DNA of 64,000 nucleotides from Proteles cristata cristata (GCA_017311185.1 JAESUZ010003107.1:1054001-1118000), one strand, 5' to 3'. Positions 45,690-57,539 are shown, numbered from the stretch's first letter. Numbers and translations: made by a program. Notes: a model not told the origin generated them from the letters alone.

Positions 45690-46500
45690 ATTGAATTTAA
45701 AATGTTTATCTCCTTTCCTCTACTAATTCCACAATTTATTCTAAGGAAATAATTAGAAATGGCAAAGAGATTTACATACAGGCTATATATTTAAGTATTA
45801 CTAAAAAGGTAAAATACTGAAAACTTAAATTCCCCAAAACAGGGGACTGCCCAAATAAGTCATGGTATGTTTGTGTGGTGAAATATTATGTAGGCATTAA
45901 AAATGATTTTGTTCAAAGAATACTTAACAACATCGAGATGTGATAATGACGTAATACCCTAAAAGCGGTAAAGTTAAAAATCTGTATCTGTAGTTGTTGG
46001 TTCTCAAATTGGGTCCCATCCATGGAAGGCAGGGAGATCCAAGAAAGAGGCAGACAACTCCAGATTGGTAGGTAGCAGGTTAATAAACAGGAAACTTACT
46101 TAGGAAGCTTCCCTTAGGCAGCTGCAAGACAAATAGATCTCTGCACCTGTCTGTCAGAATCTTAAAAGTTTATATAGGGGCCTTAATAGGGTTTAGTCAC
46201 ATATATTGTCCAGATGGTCTCAACAACACATTGCTCTCTCAAGACTGTGTCCTTGGGGCAGCTTCTGGCATGAGGAAGACAAGTAGAACACACATTCCAG
46301 GAAAAGGGGAGGGAGTGATTGCCTGGGTCCAGCTCGCAGGTCAATTAGCGGTCATGTCCTTTTGATTACCTCCTCCAACAGTAGTAAAAACATGTTCAAT
46401 TGTGTTAAAAAGTAATTACGTGTATATCTCCAGAGAAATATCTAAAAGGAAATAAACCAAAATTAAGAGTGATTATTTTTCATTGATTGAATTGTGGTGT
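45690..46500 (+). mobile_element. Old L1 3' end, split by a solo LTR
   Basis: The left part 'aatttattctaaggaaataattagaaatg', 'aacaggggactgcccaaataagtcatggtatg', 'gaaatattatgtaggcattaaaaatg' and the right part 'gtgtatatctccagagaaatatctaaaaggaaataaacc', 'gagtgattattttt' are consecutive L1 3' sequence. The interruption is 45,995-46,380. Confidence 0.78.
45995..46380 (-). mobile_element. Solo LTR of an endogenous retrovirus, antisense
   Basis: 386 bp bounded by TGTTGG and CCAACA, with a perfect 5-bp duplication GTAGT at 45990-45994 and 46381-46385. Read on the minus strand it has a TATA-like CCTATATAAAC, then CAGACAGGTGCAGAGATCT and a U5-like end. No internal viral genes remain, consistent with LTR-LTR recombination. 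It is homologous to the LTR at 58,928-59,312. Family name not fixed. Confidence 0.9.
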
Positions 46501-46544
46501 GGGCTCAGAGAAGGAAAATAATGACCCAAATTCTCACAACTTAT

Positions 46545-46785
46545 AAATAATAATAGTATTTATTGAATATTCTCTAAGAACTTTGCAATAATTAACTCAT
46601 TTAGTGCTCACAATCCCATGAGAAAGAAATTATTTTTTTCACATTGTACAAATGAAGAAACTGAGGCACAGGTAGTTAATTTGCCCAAAGCAGCAAAGCT
46701 GCTAAAGAGCAAAACTGGAATTAGGATATCAATCTTCTGATTTTACTTCAAGTGTCTTTTCCCAGCCATTAAGCCGCTTTCCATC
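46545..46785 (-). mobile_element. MIR relic, nearly complete, antisense
   Basis: 'agtatttattgaatattctctaagaactttgcaataattaactcatttagtgctcac', 'aatgaagaaactgaggcacagg', 'aattaggatatcaatcttctg', 'ccattaagccgc'. Confidence 0.88.
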
Positions 46786-47157
46786 ATACTATCCAGCCAA
46801 GGTATTACCAGAGGGCATCTACAGTGACCCACACGATACTACCCATAATTCCTCCCAGAAAAAAATTATTTCTTCCAGTTTTCAGCTGGCTCAAGAAACT
46901 TTCATGTACTTTTCCATTTGCAGGTTACCCACCAAGACATTATGGACCTACTCATGAAGTTGTTTCCACTCAATTCAGAACATCTTTGGTGTAACTACTT
47001 AATCATGCTTCCTCAGCATGAAAGACTTCCAAATTTCTATCATCCATTCTCACCTTTCTACCAATCTACAACCAACAGAATAGGTTTTACTGAATACAAC
47101 AGCTGTTGTCCATTAAGCCTACCTCTAAAAATAATCAGCGACTCAAAGAAATTTACA
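46786..47157. other. Unclassified sequence
   Basis: The 97-codon frame at 46,918-47,211 runs into the L1 and the SINE head and has no recognisable domain, so I do not call it a gene. Confidence 0.4.
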
Positions 47158-47191
47158 CATTTAATGAAATCTCTATCAAAATACCAATGGC

Positions 47192-47407
47192 GGGGCGCCT
47201 GGGTGGCTTAGTCAGTTAAGTGTCCGACTTTCGCTTAGGTCATGATCTCACAGTTCGTGGGTTCGAGCCCCGCGTCGGGCTCTGTGCTGACTGCCAGCTC
47301 AGAGCCTGGAGCCTATTAGAGTCTGTATCTCCCTCTCTCTCTGACCCTCCCCTGCTCACGCTCTCTCTCTCTCTCTCCTAGAAATAAATAAAAATATTTA
47401 AAAAAAA
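47192..47407 (+). mobile_element. Young CAN-SINE in L1, 'TTTCGCTTAGG' subfamily
   Basis: The duplication AAATACCAATGGC at 47179-47191 recurs at 47408-47420. Complete, with an intact B box and an AAATATTTAAAAA tail. Confidence 0.96.
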
Positions 47408-48523
47408 AAATACCAATGGCATTTTTCACAGAGCTAGAATAAACAATCATAAAGTTTGTATGGAACCACAAAAGACACTGAAGATCCAAAGCATTCTAGA
47501 AAAAGAAAAGAAAAGTTGGAGGCATCATAATTCCAGACTTCAAAATATACTACCAAGCTATAGTAATCAAACAATATGGTACTGGCACAAAAATAGACAC
47601 ACAGTTCAATGGAACATATTAGAAAACCTAGAAATAAACCTCCAATTATATGGTCAATTTATCTTTGTCAAGGCAGGAAAGAATATCCAGTGGGAAAAGA
47701 ACAGCCTCTTCAACAAGTGGTATTGGGAAAACTGAACAACAACATGCAAAAGAATAAAACTGGACCACTTTCTTATACCATACACAAAAATAAATTCAAA
47801 ATGGATTAAGGGCCTAAATGTGAGGCCTGAACCCATAACAATCCTACAGGAGAACACAGGTAGTAATCTCTTTGACATTGGCCATAGCAACTTCCTTCTA
47901 GATATGTCTCCTGAGGAAAAGGAAACAAAAGAAAAAAATAAACAATTGCAACTATATCAAAATAAAAAGCTTATACGCAGAGAAGGAAACAATTAACAAA
48001 ACGAAAGGGCAACCTATTGAATGAGAGAAGATATTTGCAAATGACATATTTGATAAAGGGTTAGTATCCAAAATATACTTATATACTTAAAGAACTTATA
48101 CAACCCCAAAACCAAATAATTCAATTTTAAAAATGGGCAGAATATATAAACAGATATTTCTTGAAAGAAGACATCCAGATGGTCAACAGACACATGAAAA
48201 GATGCTCAACATCACTTACTATCAAGGAAATGTAAATCAAAATTGCAATGAGATATGACCTCACACCTGTCAGAATGGCTACAATCAACAACAAAAGAAA
48301 CAGCAGGTGCTGGTGAGGATGTGGAGAAAAAGGAATCCTTGTGCATAATTGGTGTGGATGCAAACTGGAACAGCCACTCTGGAAAACAATATGGAATTTC
48401 CTCAAAAAGTTAGAAATAGAACTACCATACTATCCAGCAACTGCAAAACACTAATTCAAAGGGATATACACAGCCCAGTGTTGATAGCAGAATTATTTAC
48501 AACAGCAAAGATATGGAAGCAGC

Positions 48524-48563
48524 AAGTGTGTGCGTGTGTGTGTGCGCGCGTGTGTGCACGCGC
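48524..48563. repeat. (TG)n/(CG)n alternating tract within L1
   Basis: GTGTGTGCGTGTGTGTGTGC then GCGCGTGTGTGCACGCGC. It replaces the L1 segment that normally precedes 'ggaatattattcag'. A strong Z-DNA candidate. Confidence 0.92.
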
Positions 48564-49034
48564 AACGGAATATTATTCAGTCATTTAAAAAGAATGAAAT
48601 TTTGCCATTTGCAGTGAAATGGATGGAGCTAGAGAGTATAATGCTAAGCAAAATAAGTCAGAGAAAGACACATACCATATGAATTCACTCATATGTGAAA
48701 TTTAAGAAACAAAACAAATAAGTAAAGGGAAAAGAGAGAGAAAGACAGGTAAAGCAAGAAACAGACTCTTAACTACAGAGAACAAACTTACAGTTACCAG
48801 AGGGGAGGTGGGTGAGAGATTGGGTTCAATAGGATGGGAATTAAGGAGAGCACTTGTGATAAGCACCGTGTGATGTGTGGAATTGTTGAATCACTATATT
48901 GTACACCTGAAACCAATATAACACTGTAAAAAAAATAAAATAAACAGTAATTAGTGTACACTACTTTTGAGATAATATGTGATATAGGTTATCACAGATT
49001 AGACAACTTTTTTTATAAGAAGACAGACAGGATT

Positions 49035-49350
49035 GTATTTTATTCACTCCCCCATTCACTCATTCACACATGCAACAAACATTCATTCAGGGTCTACTCT
49101 GAGCAGGCACAATATTACATGCTGTAGCAACAGCAGTGAACAAAACAAAGGCACTACTTTTATGGATCTTCTATTTAGTGAGACATTGAATAAGTTAGCA
49201 AATCAATTAACTAATTAAATGATTTCTGGTAGTGAAAATAAAAATCAGAAAATCTACATAAATCAAGAGAGGATTCAGAGTGTGGGAGATGAGGTTTCCC
49301 AACTGAAATCCAAAGGGTGTGAAAGAATCAGTCACAGGAAGAAGTTTTGC
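49035..49350 (-). mobile_element. L2 LINE relic, antisense
   Basis: 'ttcactcattcacacatgcaacaaacattcattcagggtctactctgagcaggcac', 'gtagcaacagcagtgaacaaaacaaagg', then weaker L2 similarity to about 49,350. Confidence 0.75.
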
Positions 49351-50639
49351 GGGAGATCAGCATCACTACTGTTGAAACTCTAATCTCCTGGACTCTAAAA
49401 CCTACAAGTATAGAATGGCCTTTCCAACTTAGTTGATTTCCCCCAACTGAATCTCTGTCCATACTTAATCCACTCTAGCTCTGTTCACTCCCTTGGGACC
49501 AATTTTTGCCCTCTGGTTTATGACAGCTGAGAGGTCCTCCAGCCTAGCTCGCCTCCTTAGCCACCTCATCCTCCTGCCAGCCACATTCCAGCAAAGAGGC
49601 CATTTTTCCTGCCATTCCACTAACAAATGAAGATAAGGACAACAAAAAGGAATATGATGAGATAGATAGAGATCACTTTGGGAATTATTTCCTTTCTTTC
49701 TTTCTTGTTTTTTTTTTTTTTTTTTTTTTTGAGGAGGGGAAAGAAGATGCAAAGAACATTATTAAGTCTACTTTTGTGAAAAAAGAAAAACAAAAACTAT
49801 GATATCTACAACAGCAACAAAAAGAGACAGAATCAAATGTTGGCAAAAAAAGATGATTGTGCAACTCCTGGAACACCTGCAAAACTAGAGAAAACATGCA
49901 GGGATGGAAAGTGCTCCTGTTTGTTCAGGCCAGTTATAGCTCTATCAAGTGTACTGCCCAGTACACTTGGAATGGAAAACATAATTAACAACTATACCTT
50001 GACTTCTATTCCTAAGTGGTATCCCAAGGTCTAAAATCAGTTCGTGTGACAGAATACCAATATCCAGCTCTCCCTAGGACACTGAGTGGCCCACATTTTC
50101 CCCCAAAGACATACAAATATGCCTAAATTACTCAAAGTAAACATCATCCAGAGAGGGAAACAGGCTAATTCCCACAGAAGTGACATAACCTCTCCATATG
50201 AAAAATTAAAGCAGGAGTAGTCCAACTTCAGCTTTGGCTCATATTTCTCTACACAAATATTTTACATTAATGCACATCCAAAAAATGAGCCATAAACTTT
50301 GAAAAAAAGAATAGCATCCCTAGTTGCAAACCAGTGGTGACTTCCTCACCATTTACACAGTCATCAAAGAATACTTGAGGAAGGGTCTTGAGTCCTGTGA
50401 TTTAGAAATCATAAGATTTCAGAACCTGTACAGTCTCTCAGAGAAGTACACCGTCTATGTTGATGTCCCTCTTTCTCAAGCTACCAATAATTTATCCTAT
50501 CTTCTGTACTCCTTCTAGATTACATTTTTTGGTCACATAAAAAAATTTTTTTCAGAAATATAAAGGTAGACCTTTTCCAAATCTTCCAAATTTCCAAAAA
50601 GTTCATTTTCCAAAGGCCAATTTATTTTGTTTTTCCACT
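49351..50639. other. Unclassified sequence
   Basis: Contains a T21 run at 49,710-49,730. The sequence next to the run (on its right) does not look like a retrocopy of any gene I recognise. A (TTTC)n scrap precedes it. No exon. Confidence 0.4.
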
Positions 50640-50800
50640 AAACTCATTCATGCTTCACTTGACAACTAGGCACTAGAGATATAGAGTCAAACAAAAATAA
50701 AAACAAGAGTCCCGCCCTTCTGGAACTCACTCTCTGGACTGAATCAAAGATTGGCATGCAAAAAAATGATACCATAAAATAATAGGATAAAATATGAGGA
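50640..50800 (-). mobile_element. L2 LINE relic, antisense
   Basis: 'attcatgcttcacttgacaactaggcactagagatatagagtcaaac', 'agagtcccgcccttctggaactcactctctgg'. Confidence 0.7.
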
Positions 50801-51178
50801 AGCTCTTTTATAATCTTAGGGTAATAAGAAAAGCCTTTTTACACACATTTAATGAAATGAAAGCTAAAAATAATTTAAAAACTAACACATTTATCATAAA
50901 ATGTAAATGACTGACAGATTCAAGGACAGAATAAAATTCTTAAATGGACAACAAAATAAACAAAGACAAAAGACAAATTGAAGAAAAATATTTAATACAA
51001 ACATCAAAGAATAAACTTCCTAATACAAAGCAACAAAAAAAAGATAAAACAAAATGTATAAATGGGCAAAGGATATGACCATGAAAATCAGAGAGAAAGA
51101 CCTGCCAATAGTCAATTAACATGGCTCAACATTACTTAAAATATAAATTAAAACAAATAATTGAGTTTTTATTTAAAA

Positions 51179-51409
51179 TATTTTTTAAGTTTATTTATTT
51201 ATTTTGAAGAGAGAGAGAGCGTGCACATGAGCACAAGTGGGGGAGGGGCAGAGAGCAAGGGGGAGTGAAAGAGAGAGAGAATGCCGAGCAAGCTGCCTCT
51301 GTCAGGGCAGAACACAACACAGTGTTCTCCAACACATAAACTGTGAGATCAGGACCTGGGTCAAAACCAAGAGTCATATGTTCAACTGACTGAGCCACCC
51401 AAGCACCCC
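51179..51409 (-). mobile_element. CAN-SINE, antisense
   Basis: The duplication TTATTTAAAA at 51169-51178 recurs at 51410-51419. Body decayed; antisense head 'caactgactgagccacccaagcacccc'. Confidence 0.93.
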
Positions 51410-51497
51410 TTATTTAAAATTCTTTTAAAGTTTTGAAGCTTTAAAATGTCTAAGAGTATGGGAAAATGTTTATTTCCTATCAGAAAAAGTATACATT

Positions 51498-52838
51498 AAG
51501 TTTTTATAAATTCCAGTTAGTTAACATACAGTGTAATATTAGTTTCAGGTAAACAGTATAGTGATTCAACACTTCCATATATCACCCGGTGCTCATCATA
51601 GCAGGTTCACTCTTTAATCCCCTTTTACACCCATCTCCCCTCTCCCCTGCCCTCTGGGAACCATCAGTTTGTTCTCTATAGTTAAAGAGTCTGTTTCTTG
51701 GTTGGCTTCTCTTTTTTTTTTTTCCCTTTGTTCATTTGTTTTGTTTCTTAAATTCCACATGAATGAAATCATACAGTATTTGTCTTTCTATTACTTATTT
51801 CACTTAGTACAATACTCTCTAGCTCCATCGATGTTGTTGCAAATCACAAGATTTCATCCTTTTTTATGAATGAGTAATATTCCATAGTATGTATGTATCA
51901 CATCTTCTTTATCCATTCATCAATCGATGGACCCTTGGGCTGTTTCCATAATCGGGCTATTGTAGATAATGGTGCTATAAACATTGTAGTGCATGTATTG
52001 CTGTAAATTAGAATTTTTGTATTCTTTTACAATTGCTAGATCATAGAGTAGTTCTATTTTCAACTTTTTGAGGAAACTCCACAGTGGCTTTTCCACAGTG
52101 GCTTTTCCACAGTGGCTACACCAGTTGGATCACCACCAATTATGCACAAAGATTTTTTTCTCCACATCTTCACCAACACCTGCTGTTTATTGTGTTGTTG
52201 ATTGCAGCCATTCTGACAGGTGTGAGGTCATATCTCACTGTAGTTTTGGTTTACATTTCCCTGATGATCAGTGATGTTGAGCATCTTTTCACGTGTCTGT
52301 TGGCCATCTGTATATCTTCTTTGGAAAAATGTCTATTTATGTCTTCTGCCCTCTTTTACTTGGAATATTTGCTTTTGGATGTTGAGTTATATAATTTCTT
52401 TATATATTTTGGATACTAACCCTTTATCGGATACATCATTTGCAAAAATCTTCTCCCATTCCAATGGCTACTGTTTAGTCTTGTTGATTGTTTCCTTCAC
52501 TGTGCAAAAGCATTCTACCTTGATAACGTCCCAGTAGTTTATTTTTGCTTTTGTTTCCTTTCCTCCAGAAACATGTCTAGTAAGAAGTTGTTGCAGCCGA
52601 GGTCAAAGAGGTTGCTGCCTGTGTTCACCTCTAGGATTTTTATGGTTTTGGGCCTTACATTTAGGTCTTTACACCATTTTGAATTTCTTTTTGTGTATGG
52701 TATAAGAAAGTGGTTCAGTTTCATTCTTCTGCATGTTGCTGTCCAGTTCTCCCAATGCCATTTTTTGAAGAGACCGTCTTCCCATTGGATATTCTTTCCT
52801 TCTTTGTCAAAGATTAATTAACCATATATTTGTAGGAT
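51498..52838 (-). mobile_element. Carnivore L1, 5'-truncated, antisense
   Basis: The antisense 3' UTR ('ccagttagttaacatacagtgtaatattagtttcagg', 'cccggtgctcatcatagcagg') is followed by ORF2 C-terminal sequence ('gttgagcatcttttcacgtgtctgttggccatctg', 'ttttggatactaaccctttatcgg'). The flanks AAAAGTATACATT and AAAACTTATACAATT are a possible decayed duplication. Frames over it are broken ORF2 remnants and their shadows. Confidence 0.9.
52078..52118. repeat. 15-bp tandem triplication within L1
   Basis: The unit TCCACAGTGGCTTTT is present nearly three times in a row; an ordinary L1 has it once before 'gctacaccag'. Confidence 0.92.
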
Positions 52839-53320
52839 AGAAAACTTATACAATTGTACATTTCCCGTTGGAAAGAAATTTGGTTAAATCTATTAAAATT
52901 ATAAATATGCTAACCCTCTGACCTCCCAGTGATTTTACTTCTAATACCTAATCATATAAATATACTTAAAGATATATGCACATATAAATATATATGTAAT
53001 GATACTCAATACAGCAAAATTTGCAATAAAAATGTTTTAAAAATTATGAATAGAAAATTACTTACTTATCATAGAATACAGTTATTAATGATGCAGGTCC
53101 ATGTGTACTGGTATGAAAAGATGTTCAAGATATAGTAATAGTATTGTTATTTATTTCATATATAACATATATATTACATATGTATATATATATCAAATTC
53201 TGAATAACTATTATCTTTGGGAAAATTAACATTACTGAAACCATTTACTTTTTTACAACATTTTTAAATTGTCTAAATTATTTACAGCAGCATTTTTACC
53301 TTTGCAACTAGAATAAATAA

Positions 53321-54130
53321 TAAAGGAGCAAGCCCCAGGGTTTAATAGTTATGTGCTTATCAGGCACTTACTATTGTTTATTATATACTTTTTATCCCTT
53401 TTACATCCTGATGTCATATTGCTGACATAAACTAAACTAGCTATCCACACATACCTTTATGATTGAACATCATTGCTCAGTCAAATGCATAGGAGGTTGG
53501 GTGTCCTAACAAAAGGAAAGGCTAGGATAGAACACTCCAACACTGAACTACTGTCTTCCACTACACTAGGGTGAGGAAAGATATAAAGTACAAAAGGCAA
53601 CCTAAGTGTGTGGATGATATTTATTACTAGCTAGAGCCTTGGACCAAAGCCCGTTGGGCTCCTATTATGATGAATTGGGCTGGACCATGTAGGAGCCTAC
53701 AGATTTATTCAGTTACTTTAAGACCTAGACCAGAAACAAAACAAAGAACCATCCTCTTGCCCACTTTCACCCATACCCACATAGCTTATCTTGGCCATCT
53801 ACCCATAACATTGTGAAAAGGAAGATGAACTAAACAGCACCATCTCTTCTTCCAAAGGCCCAGTATGGAAAATGCCAAAGCTTCTTCTCAATGTGTCCTT
53901 CCCTCTGAGCCCCAGACTCACGTAGCTTAGCCTTCCAAGAGTGGAGGCATCCCCCAAATGAAAGATGCCTGAAAGCTCTACCTAACCCACAAGTTTCATG
54001 GGGCTAAGAGAAAAAGGCATTTCAAAGAGAGGCCCATGGAGAAGGCACAGCCTGCATTCAATTTTGTTTATAATATCTTCATTCTTCCTACTAAAAATCC
54101 CAACTAACCTCATTTCTTTTGACAAGTGTG
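53321..54130. other. Unclassified sequence
   Basis: No exon. A MIR/L2 scrap is possible at 53,345-53,420. Otherwise unrecognised. Confidence 0.4.
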
Positions 54131-54192
54131 TATGCCTGTGTGTGCACGCGCGCGTGTGTGTGTGTGCACGTGTGTATCTGTGTGTGCATGTG
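54131..54192. repeat. (TG)n with CG steps
   Basis: GTGTGTGCACGCGCGCGTGT and following GTGTGTGTGCACGTGTGT units. Alternating purine-pyrimidine. Confidence 0.92.
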
Positions 54193-55273
54193 CGTTTAAA
54201 ACGTTGGGAATAGCAAGCTCCTCCTAGTGGTTGGAATACATGGCAATCAGGTTCAAAACTAAAGTCTGTATTTTTCTGTTTTCACTTGTTTAATTTAGAA
54301 ATATCTGAAGGGCAATGAAATTAAGGGGCTGAAAAAGTGATATCAAAAAGGAAATAAGAGAATGACTGAAGGAGGTGACGGTTCTTCTCTCTTCTTACAC
54401 AAGGAACTAGGGAGAGTATCAGGGCAATGGAAACTTTGGGTGACAAGTGGATACTTCTGGAAAATCAGCATGTAAGGTTGAAAAAGGCTTCGTCCCAAAT
54501 GATAAAATATGATAATTCTGGGAGGGAGTCAAGATGATATCCATATTTTGTCCCAGAAATTGATAAAAATTTCTATAAATACTAATAGTATAAATACTAT
54601 TAGTATTTCTAAAAATACTAATATTTTTAAGCATTCAATAAACATATTTCTTTAATTTGTTGAATAAAGGGCCTGAAGAGCCAAACCACCTTAAGGATTA
54701 GATTTGATTCCTAATATCTTTATTTTCTATTATATTTGGAGTTCTGTTGGCCTAAATGACTGTTGGGAGTTATCCATGGGCAAAATTCTCATGGAGAAAA
54801 TAACTGAATTTTGAGCTACTTTAAAAAACAATAGTCTTAAACACAAAAATATATATAGTGTCTTGCCTGAAGGCCCCAAGGAGCAGCAAAACCCATACAG
54901 CCCGTGACAACTGAATATGATTTGAGGAATGTTACAGAGATAAATCTAAATATTTCCTTCCAGGACTATTCTGTCTAACATTTCGTTGGATTCATTGCTA
55001 ACAACTTTTCAAAATCATCTGCATTTTCCTTACAATTTTTGACATATTGATCGTTCATATTAGGATAAAATAAAGGATTGTTTGAGGAAGATTTAAACTA
55101 TGGAAAATCTCTATTATTCTAAACACTGCAAATTACATTTCTGTAATAAATGGTTCACTACCGTGTCTTTTAGAAAGGAATTGCAAATTGAGATATTTCC
55201 CATGCTTTTATAAAGTTAATAAAAAGTAGACTCACCAAATAAGTTCACTTTAACAGTCACTATGATAGTTGTA
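54193..55273. other. Unclassified sequence with an AT hairpin
   Basis: No repeat family or exon seen other than the inverted repeat at 54,577-54,608. Confidence 0.4.
54577..54608. repeat. Perfect 14-bp inverted repeat
   Basis: AAATACTAATAGTA, a 4-nt TAAA loop, then TACTATTAGTATTT. A related AAATACTAATATTT stands at 54,613-54,626. It is AT-only, so cruciform potential is real but regulatory meaning is unknown. Confidence 0.95.
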
Positions 55274-55287
55274 GTTTTAACTATTTT

Positions 55288-55501
55288 TTAAGTTTATTTT
55301 GAGAGAGAGAGAGAGAAAGTGCATGCATGCATGCATGCACAAGCAGGGGAGAGACAGAGAGAGAGGGAGAGAGAACTCTAAGCATGCTCTTTGCTGTCAG
55401 GGCAGAGCTCGATGTGGGACTTAAACTCACAAACCATGAAATCAAGACCTGAGCCAAAATCAAGATTGTGAAGATCAACCAATTGAGCCACCAAGGTGCC
55501 C
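55288..55501 (-). mobile_element. CAN-SINE with (GCAT)n, antisense
   Basis: (GA)n body, a TGCATGCATGCATGCATGCA tract at about 55,321-55,340 and the head 'caaccaattgagccaccaaggtgcccc'. Flanks TTTAACTATTTTTT and TTAACTTCTTTTTTT suggest a duplication. Confidence 0.93.
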
Positions 55502-55678
55502 CTTAACTTCTTTTTTTAGAAGTGTCACCAGGCTAAGATGGATAAAGATTTAAAGTCTTTAAGCACTTGAATCAAACTTTGTGGAGGGATTAAGGTATAG
55601 CAATTCATCTAGCTTGTGCAAACCATGAGACTCTTGGTGGAGCTTTATTCTCTGCTTGTTTTCACATGTACAGACTTT

Positions 55679-56066
55679 TGTTAATGTAATTAAACCAGGA
55701 GGCCATCAGACCGAGGTGGCTCTGATGCTTTGGTAGTCTACATAAGCAAACCAAAACTTAAGCCAGAGTCAACACACTCCAATTCAAGAAAATGAAACCT
55801 AAGAACAACCAGTCACAAACAGCCAACCAGTCTTTCCCAAATAAGGTAACCACTTAAGCTATATTATAGCCAATGAAGTAATTGCTTTGCTTTGCCTAGC
55901 CTACTTCCTCTTACTGGAGTGCTCCTAAGCACTTTTGGTTTGGTACCGCCCAATTCAAATTGATGTATACTTAAAAAAAAATTAATATGCCTCAGTCTAC
56001 CTTTTAATATCCTCAATATGGAACTGAAGTCTCTTAAGGAGTCACTTAAGGTTTTCTGTTCTAATA
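55679..56066 (+). mobile_element. Possible ancient solo LTR
   Basis: About 390 bp from TGTTAATGTAATTAAACC to 'ttctgttctaata', so the ends are TGTTA-like and TAACA-like but decayed. The interior has a CCAATGAAG box, 'cttcctcttactggagtgctcctaagcac' and an A-rich ATTAA signal before 'gcctcagtctacctttt'. Resembles an old mammalian LTR; not matched to a named family, and no flanking duplication is clear. Confidence 0.4.
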
Positions 56067-57226
56067 AAAATGAGCAATACAAAAGACATGGACTTATTAC
56101 TCAAAAAATCAAATTCCAAAGCATAACTTTAGTTCTAATTTAGATACTACCATAATTTGTCTACAATCAACTAATAATTGACTCACATTCGACTAATAAT
56201 TAACAAATATTGATTGAGTGAATAGTGTGTTTAAGAGAACATTAAATAGATTAATCTCTATAGTCATGAAATTTTACCTGGCACCCCAAAGTTAAAAACA
56301 ATAGGCAATAAGTACCCTCACAATCTCAAAAGAGGATGTCATCATACCAAGGGCAGCCCCACTAAAGGGCTTCTATCAACCACTACTATCAACCCCTATC
56401 ACCAGAACAGCCTACTCTCACTCAGAGAGAGGTTTACCAGGTACAAAATTTTTAGCCTCAGCATTGTAAGTAAGAGAAAGTTCACTGAGAAAGTTCTAAT
56501 GAGAAATCAGCATGTTTAAGGAATTGCAAATTTAGACACTGGTATCCACTTCTTACCTGGTGAATTTGGAAGTGAGAAAGTAATCAACACATGCCGACTA
56601 TGGCAAGAAAAAAAAAAAAAGATGCAGGAATTGGGCAAACTATGCTCCTAGGGTTTTACATGGCAAATGATGTTATGTTTCTTATAAGCCAAGTGGATGC
56701 CATCAAAGGAAGTTGGGTTTATGCATGGCCTCTTGGGGTGAGCAGATCCCAGAAGGCGCTCCTGCAAGAGTTGAACTAGGGAACAGGAATTGAAGGGAAG
56801 GTCACAGGAAGTATGCCTGGAAGTATTTGTTGTTCCCATCAGAGAAATGGGTAGATACCCACAGAAGCCTTCCAAAGAGCCCATATATGCGCTCCTGGAG
56901 AGACCCAGCATGTGGGTGCCAGGGACTTCAAACACATGACAAAATTCTACCACCAGACAGTTACCCATGCCTGGTGTTCCTTTTTATCTTTCTTTCCTTC
57001 TCCCATTCCAACCCTAAAAGCGGCAGTAGCAGCACCAGGATTAAAAATGGAGTGGAAGGGCCAGAATGAACAGTGAAATAATATGCAAGTCTCCCTTCCT
57101 CACTCAGGTGTCTATGCCACAAGCCAGCCCTGAAAGAGGAAATGGGCAAGTTCTGGATTAGATGTGAAATGATCAGTGTTATAATTGAACAATATGTTTA
57201 AAATGAATTAAACTAAAAATTAAAAA
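56067..57226. other. Unclassified sequence
   Basis: Frames at 56,648-56,968 (minus) and 56,827-57,069 (plus) overlap and lack domains. An A13 run lies at 56,608-56,620. No exon supported. Confidence 0.4.
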
Positions 57227-57450
57227 AACTTTTTTTCACTGTTTTATTTATTTCTGACACACAGAGAGAGAGTGTGTGTGTGTGAGCGGGGGAGGGTCAG
57301 AGAGAGAGGGAGACACAGAATCTGAAACAGGCTCCAGGCTCTGAGCTGGCTGTCAGCACAGAGCCCGACGCGGGGCTCAAACCCACGAACTGTGAGATCA
57401 TGACCTGAGCCAAAGTCAGACGCTTAACCGACTGCGTCACCCAGGCACCC
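57227..57450 (-). mobile_element. CAN-SINE, antisense
   Basis: Complete, with a CpG-rich head (GCCCGACGCGGGGCTC) and a short GTGTGTGTGT tract in the body. Classic feliform type (CCTGAGCCAAAGTC) rather than the TTTCGC subfamily. Confidence 0.94.
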
Positions 57451-57539
57451 CTAAAAATACCTTTTAAAAAGCCATGCAATCTACCTAAGATGGCAAGGGA
57501 CAAGGAAAGAAAAACATGGTGAATGGTGGCAGTTGTAAG

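Larger units (their letters stand above)
47158..48945 (+). mobile_element. 5'-truncated carnivore L1 (ORF2 C-terminus + 3' UTR)
   Basis: Begins inside ORF2 ('aatgaaatctctatcaaaataccaatgg'), passes 'ttggaggcatcataattccagacttcaaaatatactac' and 'cagccactctggaaaacaatatgg', and ends in the carnivore 3' UTR ('gagagcacttgtgataagcaccgtgtgatg', 'cactatattgtacacctg'). In-frame stops break ORF2. A SINE interrupts it at 47,192-47,407. Confidence 0.92.
50930..53320 (+). mobile_element. Old L1, split by a SINE and by a younger L1
   Basis: The left part 'aaatgggcaaaggatatgacc', 'gccaatagtcaattaacatggctcaac', 'aaatataaattaaaac' continues between the inserts ('gcttt...gagtatgggaaaatg'). It then resumes from about 52,839 with 'ttataaatatgctaaccctctgacctcccagtgattttacttctaa' and 'gttcaagatatagtaatag', in correct L1 order. 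Confidence 0.78.

Noticed and set aside
46918..47211. 97-codon plus-strand frame
   Set aside because: It runs from unique sequence into an L1 fragment and a SINE head; no domain and no splice support.
49710..49730. T21 run as the 3' end of a minus-strand retrocopy
   Set aside because: No poly(A) signal or gene-like sequence is found on the adjoining side, and no flanking duplication.
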